Positions 54,948 through 63,911 of a stretch of DNA of 64,000 nt are shown piece after piece. Below the pieces are notes generated by a model. The model was given only the letters and a program-made list of their open reading frames with translations, ran no database searches and was not told the DNA's origin. Position numbers and translations under genes: made by a program. This DNA comes from Photobacterium proteolyticum. GTDB taxonomy: Bacteria > Pseudomonadota > Gammaproteobacteria > Enterobacterales > Vibrionaceae. Each line of letters opens with the position of its first letter. Position 1 is the stretch's first letter. The stretch is taken from assembly GCF_001939735.1 (NCBI RefSeq), contig NZ_MJIL01000069.1, positions 221,844 to 285,843 on the forward strand. The letters are read 5' to 3'.

Positions 54948-56439
54948 TGGCTCGAAAGTCAATTCGCTTACGTTGCTTTTTATTATTCTAACAATAATCA
55001 CTATTTTTCTGGCTCTAATAGGTGTAGATGAACTTAACTTAGGTGGGCGGAAAATTGCCGCTCTTACTCTAGGGTTACCTTTCCTTCTAGTTATCAATTA
55101 TCTTTTGATGACATCTATAAAAAAAGCTCTGTTTGCTATTTTAGTATTTTACCCTATATGGCAGAGACCTGCATATTATATAAAACTGCTAAGCATGCCT
55201 GATGGCTTTTATATTTTAAACTTACAACAAGCATATATCATGATTATCTCTGTCATAATTATACTTGCAGGGCTTGTTAATAGGAAGGTCAGGCTAAACT
55301 CCCAAGAGTTATTATGCTTGACCTTTTCACTATTAGTTCTAGTATTCTCTAGTATAAATTACTTTGTTAGTGGTGATGATGTTACTACATATAATTTTAA
55401 TATTCTGATTGTAAATTATTACATTCCATCTTTGTTATTTATTGGGCTTATATTATACACTTATCAGGTTGATAGGCGCTATATTAATAATGCTATTTTG
55501 TGTTTCATTATATTCCAGTTTCTGTTTTGCTTTATTGAGCTAATATTTAGAGGTAAAATAATCTTAAGCAATCCGATGTTATTCGTTACATATGGGTTGA
55601 GGTTACCGTCTGGTAGTGATGGCTCACAGATAATAACGGGTGGCATTAGAGACTTACTATACTTTGCTTGGTTTTTTTCTTGGTTGCCAATCTATTTTTT
55701 TTATAGATATAAAAACGGACTTTTTTCTAAAAAAGAATATGTTTTTTGGATGTTTTTTTCTTACGTCGTTGTACTTATGACGTATTCAAAGTCTCCAATA
55801 ATAATACTTCTAATTAATACGTTTATTATATTGAAGGTTGATGGTGTATTTAGTAAAAAAACAAGGAAGAAATTAATTGGTATAGCTTTGGGTATCACAA
55901 TATTATCACCCTTTATAATAAATAATTTTTATTCGAGAGTAATACAATTTATTGAGTCTGTTACTGTATATTTTACTATGGGGGATAATGCTAGTCGAGA
56001 AGTCGATATGACTGTATATTATAGACTAAAATCTATCGCAGACCAACTACAGTATATCTCTAATGATGCGTCAAATTTATTTTTTGGTGGCTTTAACAAC
56101 TTTGTTGAAGGCTCGTCGTTATTTTTTGTACTATCATCGTTTGGTTTTATAGCACTACTTATTATTATTATTATCTCTTTATTATACTTCATAAAATGTA
56201 ATATTTATCAGAAGGGTGTTTTTTTATCATATTTAATTTACTCAATAACAAGTTTAGAGAGCTTCGTTGGGGTTTCAAACCACAGGTTATATTTACACTC
56301 TATAGATTATTCAAAGTATATTAATGAAAATGGTTGGTATCCTCAGTATTCTATGGGGAATGTATTTATAACAATTGTTCTTTTTGTTTTTGTTCAGAAA
56401 ATTTTGTTGATTGATAATGGCGAAAATAATGTCAAATAA
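54931..56439 (+). CDS. wzy: Wzy-like O-antigen/capsule polymerase
   Basis: A 502-residue polytopic protein with about eleven to twelve helices and a large periplasmic loop between late helices (about 345-395, FIESVTVYFTMGDNASREVD). This topology is typical of Wzy. No sequence motif is conserved enough to prove it; the call rests on topology and on its position between wzx and glycosyltransferases. Strongly AT-rich. Confidence 0.75.
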   Translation: MSVSINGSKVNSLTLLFIILTIITIFLALIGVDELNLGGRKIAALTLGLPFLLVINYLLMTSIKKALFAILVFYPIWQRPAYYIKLLSMPDGFYILNLQQAYIMIISVIIILAGLVNRKVRLNSQELLCLTFSLLVLVFSSINYFVSGDDVTTYNFNILIVNYYIPSLLFIGLILYTYQVDRRYINNAILCFIIFQFLFCFIELIFRGKIILSNPMLFVTYGLRLPSGSDGSQIITGGIRDLLYFAWFFSWLPIYFFYRYKNGLFSKKEYVFWMFFSYVVVLMTYSKSPIIILLINTFIILKVDGVFSKKTRKKLIGIALGITILSPFIINNFYSRVIQFIESVTVYFTMGDNASREVDMTVYYRLKSIADQLQYISNDASNLFFGGFNNFVEGSSLFFVLSSFGFIALLIIIIISLLYFIKCNIYQKGVFLSYLIYSITSLESFVGVSNHRLYLHSIDYSKYINENGWYPQYSMGNVFITIVLFVFVQKILLIDNGENNVK

Positions 56440-57598
56440 ATTAAATGTCATCCAAGTATATCAAACAGATCCGTCATTAAATGATCAAGGCGGTGGAATT
56501 CGCTATGTTTGTAACTTAACTACTAACCTTTTAAAAAGAAATATTGGTATTACGTTTCTGGGGGTCGGGAAAAAAAATTATTCAGATAGAGAATTAAATT
56601 TTATTAAGGTTGATTCATCCGTTCGTGGTTATTTATCTTTTGGGATTAAGTTATTTAAATATTCCTTAAATCGTACTCTCTTACTAGGCAAAGTTGTACA
56701 TGTACACAGGCTATATTACGGGTTACCATTTTCACTATTTAGTTGGTTTACTGGTTGTAAGGTTATATGTACTCTACATGGAAGAACGTTTGAAGTATTT
56801 AAAGACAAAAACTCTACAATAGCTTCAAAATTAGTTTTTCCACTGTTTTATTTCATAGAGTATTTATCATTACGCTTGGTTGATGAAGTTATCCCTGTTT
56901 CACAAGACGTTATCGATAGTTTCATAGAAAAGTATCCAAGCCTAGAATCTAAAATAGCTGTCATAGATAATATTATCCCTTCTATGTTAAATCTTTCAGA
57001 TTTTAATGAATTACCTTCGAAAGAGGATTCACTAAGAGAGTTAGGTCTTTCCACAGACTTCCGTTATTTATGTTTTATTGGAAGATTCGCGAAGGTGAAA
57101 GATATCCCTTTTATTATTAACCTTGTTAATGAAAATAAGTGCTATTTTTCTAAAAATTCAATCAAAGTGATTTTATGTGGTCATGGGGAAGATTTTGAAG
57201 AAGTAAAGCTATCAATTAATCAACTAGGTTTAAATGTTTTTTTCCATCTGACTGGTGTCGTTGAATCAGCAGAAATAAAGCATGTATATAATTCTTCAGA
57301 ACTAACTCTTATATGTTCGAAACATGAAGCCGGTCCAACGGTATTGATTGAATCAATAGCCGCCAATACTCCTGTAGTCTCTAATGATGTTGGAGAGGTA
57401 AAAGAGGTATTATCCGCTGGGAGGGTAGGAGTGTTAACAGATAAGACTACGGAGAGCTATTTTTACGCCATTAAAACAGTTTTGGAACAAGATAACTTTT
57501 TTGATTTAAATACTGGAATAAAAATTACTAATAGTAGAGGTAGTGAATCGATTACCGATAAATATATAGAGAAGTACATGGGGTTATTTAAAAAATGA
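56417..57598 (+). CDS. GT4-family glycosyltransferase
   Basis: About 393 residues, GT-B fold. The N-terminal domain contains DQGGGIRYVCNLTTNLL and the acceptor-side TLHGRTFEVF. The C-terminal domain has the nucleotide-sugar binding FIGRFAKVKDIPFI and the E-x7-E motif in SKHEAGPTVLIESIAANTPVV. ATG 56417 and 56429 are both possible starts, each overlapping the wzy end. Sugar specificity cannot be told. Confidence 0.87.
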   Translation: MAKIMSNKLNVIQVYQTDPSLNDQGGGIRYVCNLTTNLLKRNIGITFLGVGKKNYSDRELNFIKVDSSVRGYLSFGIKLFKYSLNRTLLLGKVVHVHRLYYGLPFSLFSWFTGCKVICTLHGRTFEVFKDKNSTIASKLVFPLFYFIEYLSLRLVDEVIPVSQDVIDSFIEKYPSLESKIAVIDNIIPSMLNLSDFNELPSKEDSLRELGLSTDFRYLCFIGRFAKVKDIPFIINLVNENKCYFSKNSIKVILCGHGEDFEEVKLSINQLGLNVFFHLTGVVESAEIKHVYNSSELTLICSKHEAGPTVLIESIAANTPVVSNDVGEVKEVLSAGRVGVLTDKTTESYFYAIKTVLEQDNFFDLNTGIKITNSRGSESITDKYIEKYMGLFKK

Positions 57599-58719
57599 AA
57601 ATTGTAATTGTTACTTCCTGTTCTTTCCCTGCTTCTGAAGGATTAGGGACTCATGTTAAATCTATTGCTGAAAATTATGCTAACAATAACCATGATGTGG
57701 AAGTTTATATAAGAAGGTCTGGTAAAGGTGCTGTAGAAAAGGTCCAACATTGTGGTGTAACCTATGTGCTTATACCTTCTTCGTCTATTCCTGTGATAAG
57801 TTCATTTGTTTTTAAACATAAATGTGAAACAATATTAAATGATCAAGAACACGTTATTGATGTTATTCATTATCATAGCCCGCTAGTCTTACCATTGAAT
57901 ATAAAACATGAAGCAAAGGTAATAACTACTGTTCACTCAACCATGATAGAGGATACAAAGCACATTGAAATTATTAATGTAAAGTCTGTTTTATACAAGT
58001 TAATGGGACGCTTTGTAAGTCCTTTTTTTGAGAACTCATTATTTAAAGCTTCGTCGAATGTAATTGCCGTTAGTGCGGGTGTAAAAGATGAGCTTTACTC
58101 ATTATATAAGCTCCCAACCAATAAAGTAAAAACAATTGCAAATGGTATTGATTTAGGAACATTTAGGCCTTTATGTAGTGTTGGCGATAAAACAAAGACC
58201 ATTGTTTATATCGGACGCGTAGGGTTTCGAAAAGGAATTCCTGAATTAGTCGAGGCTATAAGATTACTTAAAAATGATTTGTTAGGCTATAGATTCCTAA
58301 TTATTGGTTCGGGTGATTTAGATTCGTATTTAGAAGGTAAAATTAATGAGTATGCTTTAAGTGATATTATTGATTGGAAAAAGCATGTATCTCAAGAAAG
58401 CTTACCTCAACTACTATCGTCTTCAAGATTTCTCATCATGCCATCATCATATGAAACTGGACCTCGAGTTGTATTAGAGTCAATATCATGCTTAACACCA
58501 ACAATTGCTACTCAGGTAGGATTGGTTCCACAGATAGATGATTCTGCATACATTAAAATTGATCAATCTAGTGCCGATAAAGTCAGAGATGCGATTCAAT
58601 TTGCCATAAATCTATCACCAGAGGCTTATGACGTTTACGTTGAAGCGTGCCGCTTAGAAAGGAATAATTTTAATAGAGATATATCTTGTCAGGAATTATT
58701 AAAAACATATGAAAACTAA
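57595..58719 (+). CDS. GT4-family glycosyltransferase
   Basis: A 374-residue GT-B retaining transferase. N-terminal SEGLGTHVKSIAENYANNNH and TTVHSTMIED; C-terminal IANGIDLGTFRPL, YIGRVGFRKGIPELVEAI and the E-x7-E motif in MPSSYETGPRVVLESISC. ATG 57595 overlaps the stop of the previous gene by 4 bp. It overlaps the next gene by 11 bp. Confidence 0.9.
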   Translation: MKIVIVTSCSFPASEGLGTHVKSIAENYANNNHDVEVYIRRSGKGAVEKVQHCGVTYVLIPSSSIPVISSFVFKHKCETILNDQEHVIDVIHYHSPLVLPLNIKHEAKVITTVHSTMIEDTKHIEIINVKSVLYKLMGRFVSPFFENSLFKASSNVIAVSAGVKDELYSLYKLPTNKVKTIANGIDLGTFRPLCSVGDKTKTIVYIGRVGFRKGIPELVEAIRLLKNDLLGYRFLIIGSGDLDSYLEGKINEYALSDIIDWKKHVSQESLPQLLSSSRFLIMPSSYETGPRVVLESISCLTPTIATQVGLVPQIDDSAYIKIDQSSADKVRDAIQFAINLSPEAYDVYVEACRLERNNFNRDISCQELLKTYEN

Positions 58720-59701
58720 GAAGTATATCGTTATTGCGGCTTATAACTCTGAGCTTGCAAAGAGGCAGCCTTGGTACTCTGTCTCATATTTTATTGAAAA
58801 GTTAAGAAAAGATTACGATTGCATAATTGTAGGGAGTGTCAAGGATATACCTAAAACATTTACTGGTGAGGTTATAAAGGTTTTTTCTTTGAAAGATATT
58901 ATTACTTTCGATAGCTTTAGGAGTAGAAAGTATAAACTAACATACTTTTGCTCATTGCCTATATATAACTTTTCTAGTTTTTTTTGTTTAGGACTTAACA
59001 ATTTATTAAGAAATATCCAAGATCTATACCGCTTGATCATTATTTCATTGATTCCAAAATCTTTAATATGTAATGTTTTTTCTAACGCTGATTCCGTTAT
59101 ATTTATCTCCGATGAAACTTATAATTTGTTCTCAACTCTTAATAATAAACTTCATTTAATACCTTTTAAAAAAGACAATTGGGGAGGAGGAAATAACATT
59201 GAGATAAAAAGAGATAAAGTGGCGTATTTGGGGCCTCCTTTTGAGACAAGAGGCTTTGACATCGCTCTTAATTTATTTAATAAAATTGAAGGCTATGAAT
59301 GTAAAGTTATCACTCGTATTGAAAGGGATTCATTAAAGAAAAGATTAATTAATTATAGCAATAACTCTAGTAATGTTAAGTTTATACTCGGCATGTTAAG
59401 TAGGGAAGAACTATTAAAAGAGCTTTCTGATGTTAAAATATTAGTTTTGCCATTTAGAGTTGTGATGTCTGAATTGCCTATCGTTGTACTTGAGGCCGCT
59501 GAATTAGGCATTCAAATCATAACAACAAAAGAATGTGGGGTTTCTAGTATCAAGAACTTCCCTGGTGTGATTATAAACAAAAAGGATATTCCCATAGATA
59601 TTCTTGATAAAGTAGAACTTAAACTGGCTAATCAATCATTCTTTGACGAAGTAGAAAAGATAAATAGTATTTTTTGGAGTAAATATAATGGCAAAGATTA
59701 A
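58709..59701 (+). CDS. Putative GT4-like glycosyltransferase
   Basis: A 330-residue protein. The N-terminal half is divergent and Leu/Ile/Phe-rich. The C-terminal half keeps GT-B features: AYLGPPFETRGFDIALNLF, then LVLPFRVVMSELPIVVLEAAELGIQII, in which MSELPIVVLEAAE carries the E-x7-E motif. Probably a glycosyltransferase for the capsule unit, with low similarity to characterised ones. It overlaps the next gene by 14 bp. Confidence 0.7.
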   Translation: MKTKKYIVIAAYNSELAKRQPWYSVSYFIEKLRKDYDCIIVGSVKDIPKTFTGEVIKVFSLKDIITFDSFRSRKYKLTYFCSLPIYNFSSFFCLGLNNLLRNIQDLYRLIIISLIPKSLICNVFSNADSVIFISDETYNLFSTLNNKLHLIPFKKDNWGGGNNIEIKRDKVAYLGPPFETRGFDIALNLFNKIEGYECKVITRIERDSLKKRLINYSNNSSNVKFILGMLSREELLKELSDVKILVLPFRVVMSELPIVVLEAAELGIQIITTKECGVSSIKNFPGVIINKKDIPIDILDKVELKLANQSFFDEVEKINSIFWSKYNGKD

Positions 59702-60329
59702 GTACGCAAGAAGAGGTCTGTTATATGCCATTTTGAATTTAAAAATAATGGTACTTCTTTCAAATGTCTTATTCCAAGGTGCTCGTTATATGGAGTTCGG
59801 GGAGTTGTTATATAAATTATCTATAACGATATTTCTTTCAACAGCTTTGTATTTTTCGGGATTGGATGTGTTTTTTTCTATTTGTTTGGGACATGTTGGA
59901 AATTATATATTTAATGGTCAGTTTTTTGTGGTATATCGCTATTTGTTTGCATCGAAGGTGCTTACAAAATCAAAAGTTGAATATGTGTTAGATTGCTGTT
60001 CAAATCTATCTGATAGTAAACACATTAGAGATGTTTTATTTATTGGTAGTCTGTGTCGAAATACTCTTAAAGAGTCTAGTGATATTGATATCAGAATATT
60101 TCATAATTCAGGTTTAATTTCTAGCTTGTTTGCATATTGCCAAGCAACTAAGTTAAGATTTTTAGGGTTGATATATAGAGTCCCTGTTGATGTATTCTGT
60201 TTTTCAAATTTATCTTTTTTAAATAAAATCGATGAGCGAGAGGTTCCTCTTCATATTAACAGAGAGCGCGAGTTTATGGCCATGTATCCAAACTCTCTGA
60301 GTGTTTTTGATAGTAAGGTGAATTTATGA
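59688..60329 (+). CDS. Membrane-associated nucleotidyltransferase-domain protein
   Basis: A 213-residue protein. Residues about 8-85 contain two or three hydrophobic stretches (YAILNLKIMVLLSNVLF; LYKLSITIFLSTALYFSGLDVFFSICLG). The C-terminal 110 residues hold a minimal nucleotidyltransferase motif GSLCRNTLKESSDIDIRIF (GS-x12-DhD), then a possible third acidic residue in VPVDVF. The reaction and substrate are unknown. It overlaps the kinase-like gene by 4 bp, suggesting they work as a pair. Confidence 0.7.
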   Translation: MAKIKYARRGLLYAILNLKIMVLLSNVLFQGARYMEFGELLYKLSITIFLSTALYFSGLDVFFSICLGHVGNYIFNGQFFVVYRYLFASKVLTKSKVEYVLDCCSNLSDSKHIRDVLFIGSLCRNTLKESSDIDIRIFHNSGLISSLFAYCQATKLRFLGLIYRVPVDVFCFSNLSFLNKIDEREVPLHINREREFMAMYPNSLSVFDSKVNL

Positions 60330-60952
60330 AAGTAATTCAGGTTATAGGTCCTGATGGTGTTGGTAAAAGTACAATTTGTTCACAGTTGACTGACCAACTG
60401 AGCATGAATTCATATAAGTCAAGATCAGTATGGTTACGTTTTAATAATTATATATCAAAAATATTTAATGCTATATGTAGATTGTTCGGAAAGAGTTATT
60501 ATGAGCAATACACATGGGGTAAACTTGGTTACCATGATTATCAAGGTTCACTTGGGAATTTATATATTATATTGGTTTTTCTGGATCATATTATATTCCA
60601 TACTTTTGTTAGAAGATCAAAAATCAGAACAGATGTTGATTTTAATGTTATCGACAGGTATGTATTTGATACTGTAGTCGATCTGTATGTTGATACTAAT
60701 AATATTCGATTACCCTTGGTATTATTTTCTTCTTTTATAAAAAAAGAGTTGAGAGAGTCATTAGTTTATTGCTTGAAGTGTGATTATGACATAGTTGTGA
60801 GTAGACGCTCTGATATAGCAGATGATAAGGTATATAGTAAAAAGCTTGAGGGGTATAAAATAATAAGGCGATTATACGGGATAACTTCAATAGATACAGG
60901 TGTTAATGAAGTTATGGAATCCGTAAATCTTATTAAAAAGGAGTGCATATAA
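60326..60952 (+). CDS. Thymidylate-kinase-like P-loop kinase
   Basis: A 208-residue P-loop protein with Walker A GPDGVGKSTI at residues 8-17, a central IDRYVFDTVVDLYVDT (DRY-like motif of dTMP-kinase folds) and a late SRRSDIADDKVYSKKLEGY lid-like Arg-rich part. It is not a canonical Tmk. In this capsule context it may phosphorylate a nucleoside or small molecule used in glycan modification. The specific role is not known. Confidence 0.72.
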   Translation: MKVIQVIGPDGVGKSTICSQLTDQLSMNSYKSRSVWLRFNNYISKIFNAICRLFGKSYYEQYTWGKLGYHDYQGSLGNLYIILVFLDHIIFHTFVRRSKIRTDVDFNVIDRYVFDTVVDLYVDTNNIRLPLVLFSSFIKKELRESLVYCLKCDYDIVVSRRSDIADDKVYSKKLEGYKIIRRLYGITSIDTGVNEVMESVNLIKKECI

Positions 60953-61393
60953 GTGAAAGTCGTTGCAATTTGTTCTGGGGGAGGACACATGGCTGAACTG
61001 AAAAGAGCTCTTCCTCATGTTAACGGTCTTAATATTACCTGGATCACAGCTTCTTCTGGCTATAATGCTGTTAAGAAAATGCCTAATACACTTTATATTT
61101 GTGATCCTCACACTTCAAAACTTATGTTTTTAGTTAACTTTGTCCAATCCCTTTACTTTTTTATTAAAACTCGTCCTCAAATCGTAATTTCATCTGGTGC
61201 TGGATTATGTATTTTTTATTGCTTGATTTGTAAAGTTTTTAAAAGAAAGTTGCTTTTCCTTGAAACAGGTGCGCGTATTTCTACTCCATCTAAAACAGGC
61301 ATGCTATTGTATAAATATGCCGATTTGTTTATTATTCAATCAAAATGTTTGTTGAAATACTATCCTAAGGCAAGAGTCGGGTTGCTAAAATGA
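60953..61393 (+). CDS. Alg14/PssD-like glycosyltransferase membrane subunit
   Basis: A 146-residue protein with N-terminal CSGGGHMAELKRALP, central PQIVISSGAGLCIFY and ETGARISTPSKTGMLLYKYADLFIIQS, as in Alg14 and PssD, which anchor and activate the partner catalytic subunit. Start GTG 60953 with AAAAGGAG 9 bases upstream. It overlaps the Alg13-like gene by 4 bp. Confidence 0.88.
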   Translation: MKVVAICSGGGHMAELKRALPHVNGLNITWITASSGYNAVKKMPNTLYICDPHTSKLMFLVNFVQSLYFFIKTRPQIVISSGAGLCIFYCLICKVFKRKLLFLETGARISTPSKTGMLLYKYADLFIIQSKCLLKYYPKARVGLLK

Positions 61394-61905
61394 TCTTATG
61401 TTTATTTGGTACTAATCCTTATGAGTTTACTCGATTGGCTTCAGCTATAGATAAGGTTGCTGTTGATTTTTCTGAAGAGTTTTTTGTTCAATCTGGCTCA
61501 ACCAATTATAAATTTAATAATTGTCAAAGTGTTTCATTTTTAAGTCATGATGAACTTCTTGAAAAAATAAAAAATAGTAATCTTATTATTTGTCAGGGAG
61601 GGTATGGAAGCATTATAGAATCGATAGAGAGTAATAAACCTACAATAGCCATACCAAGGTACCCTCAATTAAATGAAAGTGCTGATGAACAATGTGAGAC
61701 TGTCCATTATTTCTATAATGAAAATTTAATTGAAGCGTGCTTCGATAGCCTAGAAGATCTTGAAACAAAAATTACAGGTCTGTTAACTGGGCTATTAAAA
61801 CTTAGGAATTATTCAGAGTTCTTATCTACAAGAGATGAACAAATAGTTAGTGATATTATCGCTGATTATCTGCAATTACATGAACATTCAAATACGAATT
61901 TATAG
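61390..61905 (+). CDS. Alg13/PssE-like glycosyltransferase catalytic subunit (GT28 C-terminal)
   Basis: A 171-residue protein corresponding to the C-terminal half of MurG-type enzymes: MILCLFGTNPYEFTRLASA, LIICQGGYGSIIESIESNKPTIAIPR and NESADEQCETVHYF. It is the catalytic partner of the preceding Alg14-like subunit, together giving one two-component transferase (in PssDE, a glucuronosyltransferase). Donor sugar here is not known. Confidence 0.88.
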   Translation: MILCLFGTNPYEFTRLASAIDKVAVDFSEEFFVQSGSTNYKFNNCQSVSFLSHDELLEKIKNSNLIICQGGYGSIIESIESNKPTIAIPRYPQLNESADEQCETVHYFYNENLIEACFDSLEDLETKITGLLTGLLKLRNYSEFLSTRDEQIVSDIIADYLQLHEHSNTNL

Positions 61906-61944
61906 CTTTTATACTTATTGTTTAAAGGGCTGGGTTTTTTAGAT

Positions 61945-62718
61945 ATGGCAGTATATATTTCTGTAGTTTCACACGGTCATGGTGGTTTAATTAAACAATT
62001 AGATTGTCTTGCTAATTTAGCAGAGAAATTCAACGTTGTTGTGAAACTTAATTTAAAAGAATTGGACTTGGTGTCTTATCTTAAAGAGAATAACATTCAT
62101 GTTATAGATGAACTATATGGCTTGGGTTTTGGTCACAATAATAATGTTGTTTTCTCTCATTGTAGTAATATATTAAAAATGAATGATGGTGATACTTTTA
62201 TTGTTTTCAATCCTGACGTAATCTCAAGTGTAGAAGCTATTGAGCAACTTGTAGATTCTATGAATAAGGAAAAGGTTCCAATTGCTGCTGTAAATTTATT
62301 TAAAGATGCTAAATATTCTTTGCCTGATAATTCTATCCGAAAATTCCCCAGTTTAACTCAATTTATAAATTCGTTTTTAGGCTTGGGGAACTCTAGCATC
62401 ATCAATAAAAAAAACATAATAAAACCGACTATTACTGATTGGGCCGCAGGGTCGTTTTTAGCTTTTACTGCTTCACATTACAAGACGCTACAAGGTTTTG
62501 ATGAGAATTATTTTATGTACTGTGAAGATATTGATATTTGCTTTAGAAGTAATCGATTAGGAAGTCCAGTAACTTTTTTCCCAAATGTAAAAATGCAGCA
62601 CCTTGCTGAACATGCTAATAGATCTATGTTCTCGAAGCATTTTTATTGGCATTTAAAAAGTGTTATCCGATTTTTACTCTGTAAACGGGGTTTAACCAAA
62701 GTAAAAAGTTCTTTATGA
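61945..62718 (+). CDS. GT2-family glycosyltransferase (rhamnosyltransferase-like)
   Basis: About 257 residues with the N-terminal ISVVSHGHGGLIKQLDCL, FIVFNPDVISS as the DxD-like donor loop, WAAGSFLAFTAS and FMYCEDIDICFRSNRLGSPVTF, the ED motif of GT2 rhamnosyl-type transferases. ATG 61945 fits the usual start; an upstream in-frame TTG at 61918 is less likely. dTDP-rhamnose from rmlBADC could be the donor (inference). It is the last gene of the AT-rich capsule cluster. Confidence 0.85.
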   Translation: MAVYISVVSHGHGGLIKQLDCLANLAEKFNVVVKLNLKELDLVSYLKENNIHVIDELYGLGFGHNNNVVFSHCSNILKMNDGDTFIVFNPDVISSVEAIEQLVDSMNKEKVPIAAVNLFKDAKYSLPDNSIRKFPSLTQFINSFLGLGNSSIINKKNIIKPTITDWAAGSFLAFTASHYKTLQGFDENYFMYCEDIDICFRSNRLGSPVTFFPNVKMQHLAEHANRSMFSKHFYWHLKSVIRFLLCKRGLTKVKSSL

Positions 62719-62854
62719 TAACTCAACTACTTATTTAGTCCGTTAGGCGTGCAGGGTAACCTGTAAATTCCATATTTCTCTTTATTCCTAAACATGAAAC
62801 AGGTTTACCGCCACTTTGTATAGGTGCATGGTAGAAACTTCATTATGGTCTTCT

Positions 62855-63775
62855 ATGAAAAAAATAACAAAAGCCGTCATTCCAGTGGCGGGACTAGGTA
62901 CACGCATGCTGCCTGCGACCAAGGCGATCCCAAAAGAGATGTTGCCGCTTGTCGACAAGCCGCTCATTCAATATATCGTCAATGAATGTGTGGCGGCCGG
63001 TATTAAAGAGATCGTGCTGGTCACCCATTCGTCTAAAAACGCGATAGAGAACCACTTTGATACCTCTTATGAGCTGGAGGCTACGCTGGAAATGCGCGTG
63101 AAACGTCAGTTGCTTGATGAAGTGCAATCGATTTGTCCGAACGAAGTCACCATCATGCATGTTCGCCAGAGCCATGCCAAGGGGTTGGGCCATGCCGTTC
63201 TGTGCGCCAAACCGTTGGTGGGGGATGCTCCGTTTGCCGTGGTGTTGCCAGATGTCATTTTGGATGAGTATACCGCTGATCAGTCGGCTGAGAATTTGGC
63301 GGCGATGGTTCAGCGTTATGAACAAACACGTTGTAGCCAGATCATGGTTGAACCGGTGCCGATGTCTGAGGTGTCCAAATACGGTGTTGTCGATTGCGGT
63401 GGGGCGACCCTGCAAGGGGGCGAGTCTCATTCGATGACCGCGATGGTAGAAAAACCGACCGTTGAGGAAGCGCCGTCTAACCTGGCGGTGGTGGGCCGTT
63501 ATGTGCTGTCATCGAATATCTGGGGCAAACTGGCGATGACGCCTCCTGGGGCTGGCGATGAAATTCAGCTCACTGATGCCATTGATATGCTGATGGCACA
63601 AGAGACCGTCGAAGCTTTCCATATGACTGGAAAATCCCATGATTGTGGTGATAAGCTCGGTTATCTTAAAGCCTTTGTCGAGTATGGTCTGCGTCATGAA
63701 AGGCTTGGAACTAATTTCAGTGAATACCTAAGTAGTTTAATTAAAGGTGATACAGCATTGAAGTTAGTTAGCTAA
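62855..63775 (+). CDS. galU: UTP-glucose-1-phosphate uridylyltransferase GalU
   Basis: A 306-residue enzyme making UDP-glucose. Signature [35 protein letters not shown] and later [32 protein letters not shown] and [10 protein letters not shown]. Start ATG 62855 gives [13 protein letters not shown], in line with other GalU; in-frame upstream starts exist at 62816 and 62828. Its composition is clearly more GC-rich than the genes to its left (except the last 60 bases), so it marks a return to older chromosomal DNA. Confidence 0.96.
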   Translation: MKKITKAVIPVAGLGTRMLPATKAIPKEMLPLVDKPLIQYIVNECVAAGIKEIVLVTHSSKNAIENHFDTSYELEATLEMRVKRQLLDEVQSICPNEVTIMHVRQSHAKGLGHAVLCAKPLVGDAPFAVVLPDVILDEYTADQSAENLAAMVQRYEQTRCSQIMVEPVPMSEVSKYGVVDCGGATLQGGESHSMTAMVEKPTVEEAPSNLAVVGRYVLSSNIWGKLAMTPPGAGDEIQLTDAIDMLMAQETVEAFHMTGKSHDCGDKLGYLKAFVEYGLRHERLGTNFSEYLSSLIKGDTALKLVS

Positions 63776-63810
63776 GTGTTGTTGGCTAGTATTCTTTTTC
63801 GTTATTATTT

Positions 63811-63890
63811 CCTCGAACCTCGAACCTCGAACCTCGAACCTCGAACCTCGAACCTCGAACCTCGAACCTCGAACCTCGAACCTCGAACCT
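63811..63890. repeat. Heptanucleotide tandem repeat (CCTCGAA), 11 full copies
   Basis: Eleven uninterrupted perfect copies of CCTCGAA (63811-63887) plus a partial CCT. No spacers occur. It lies 36 bp after galU and 21 bp before the next start codon. Confidence 0.97.
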
Positions 63891-63911
63891 TTAAATCTAT
63901 AAGTAAACCTT

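Noticed and set aside
62894..63430. Long minus-strand frame opposite galU
   Set aside because: galU shows full family motifs on the plus strand; the antisense frame has no recognisable feature and is a codon-bias shadow.
63811..63890. CRISPR array
   Set aside because: Repeats are 7 bp, head to tail, with no spacers and no cas genes nearby.
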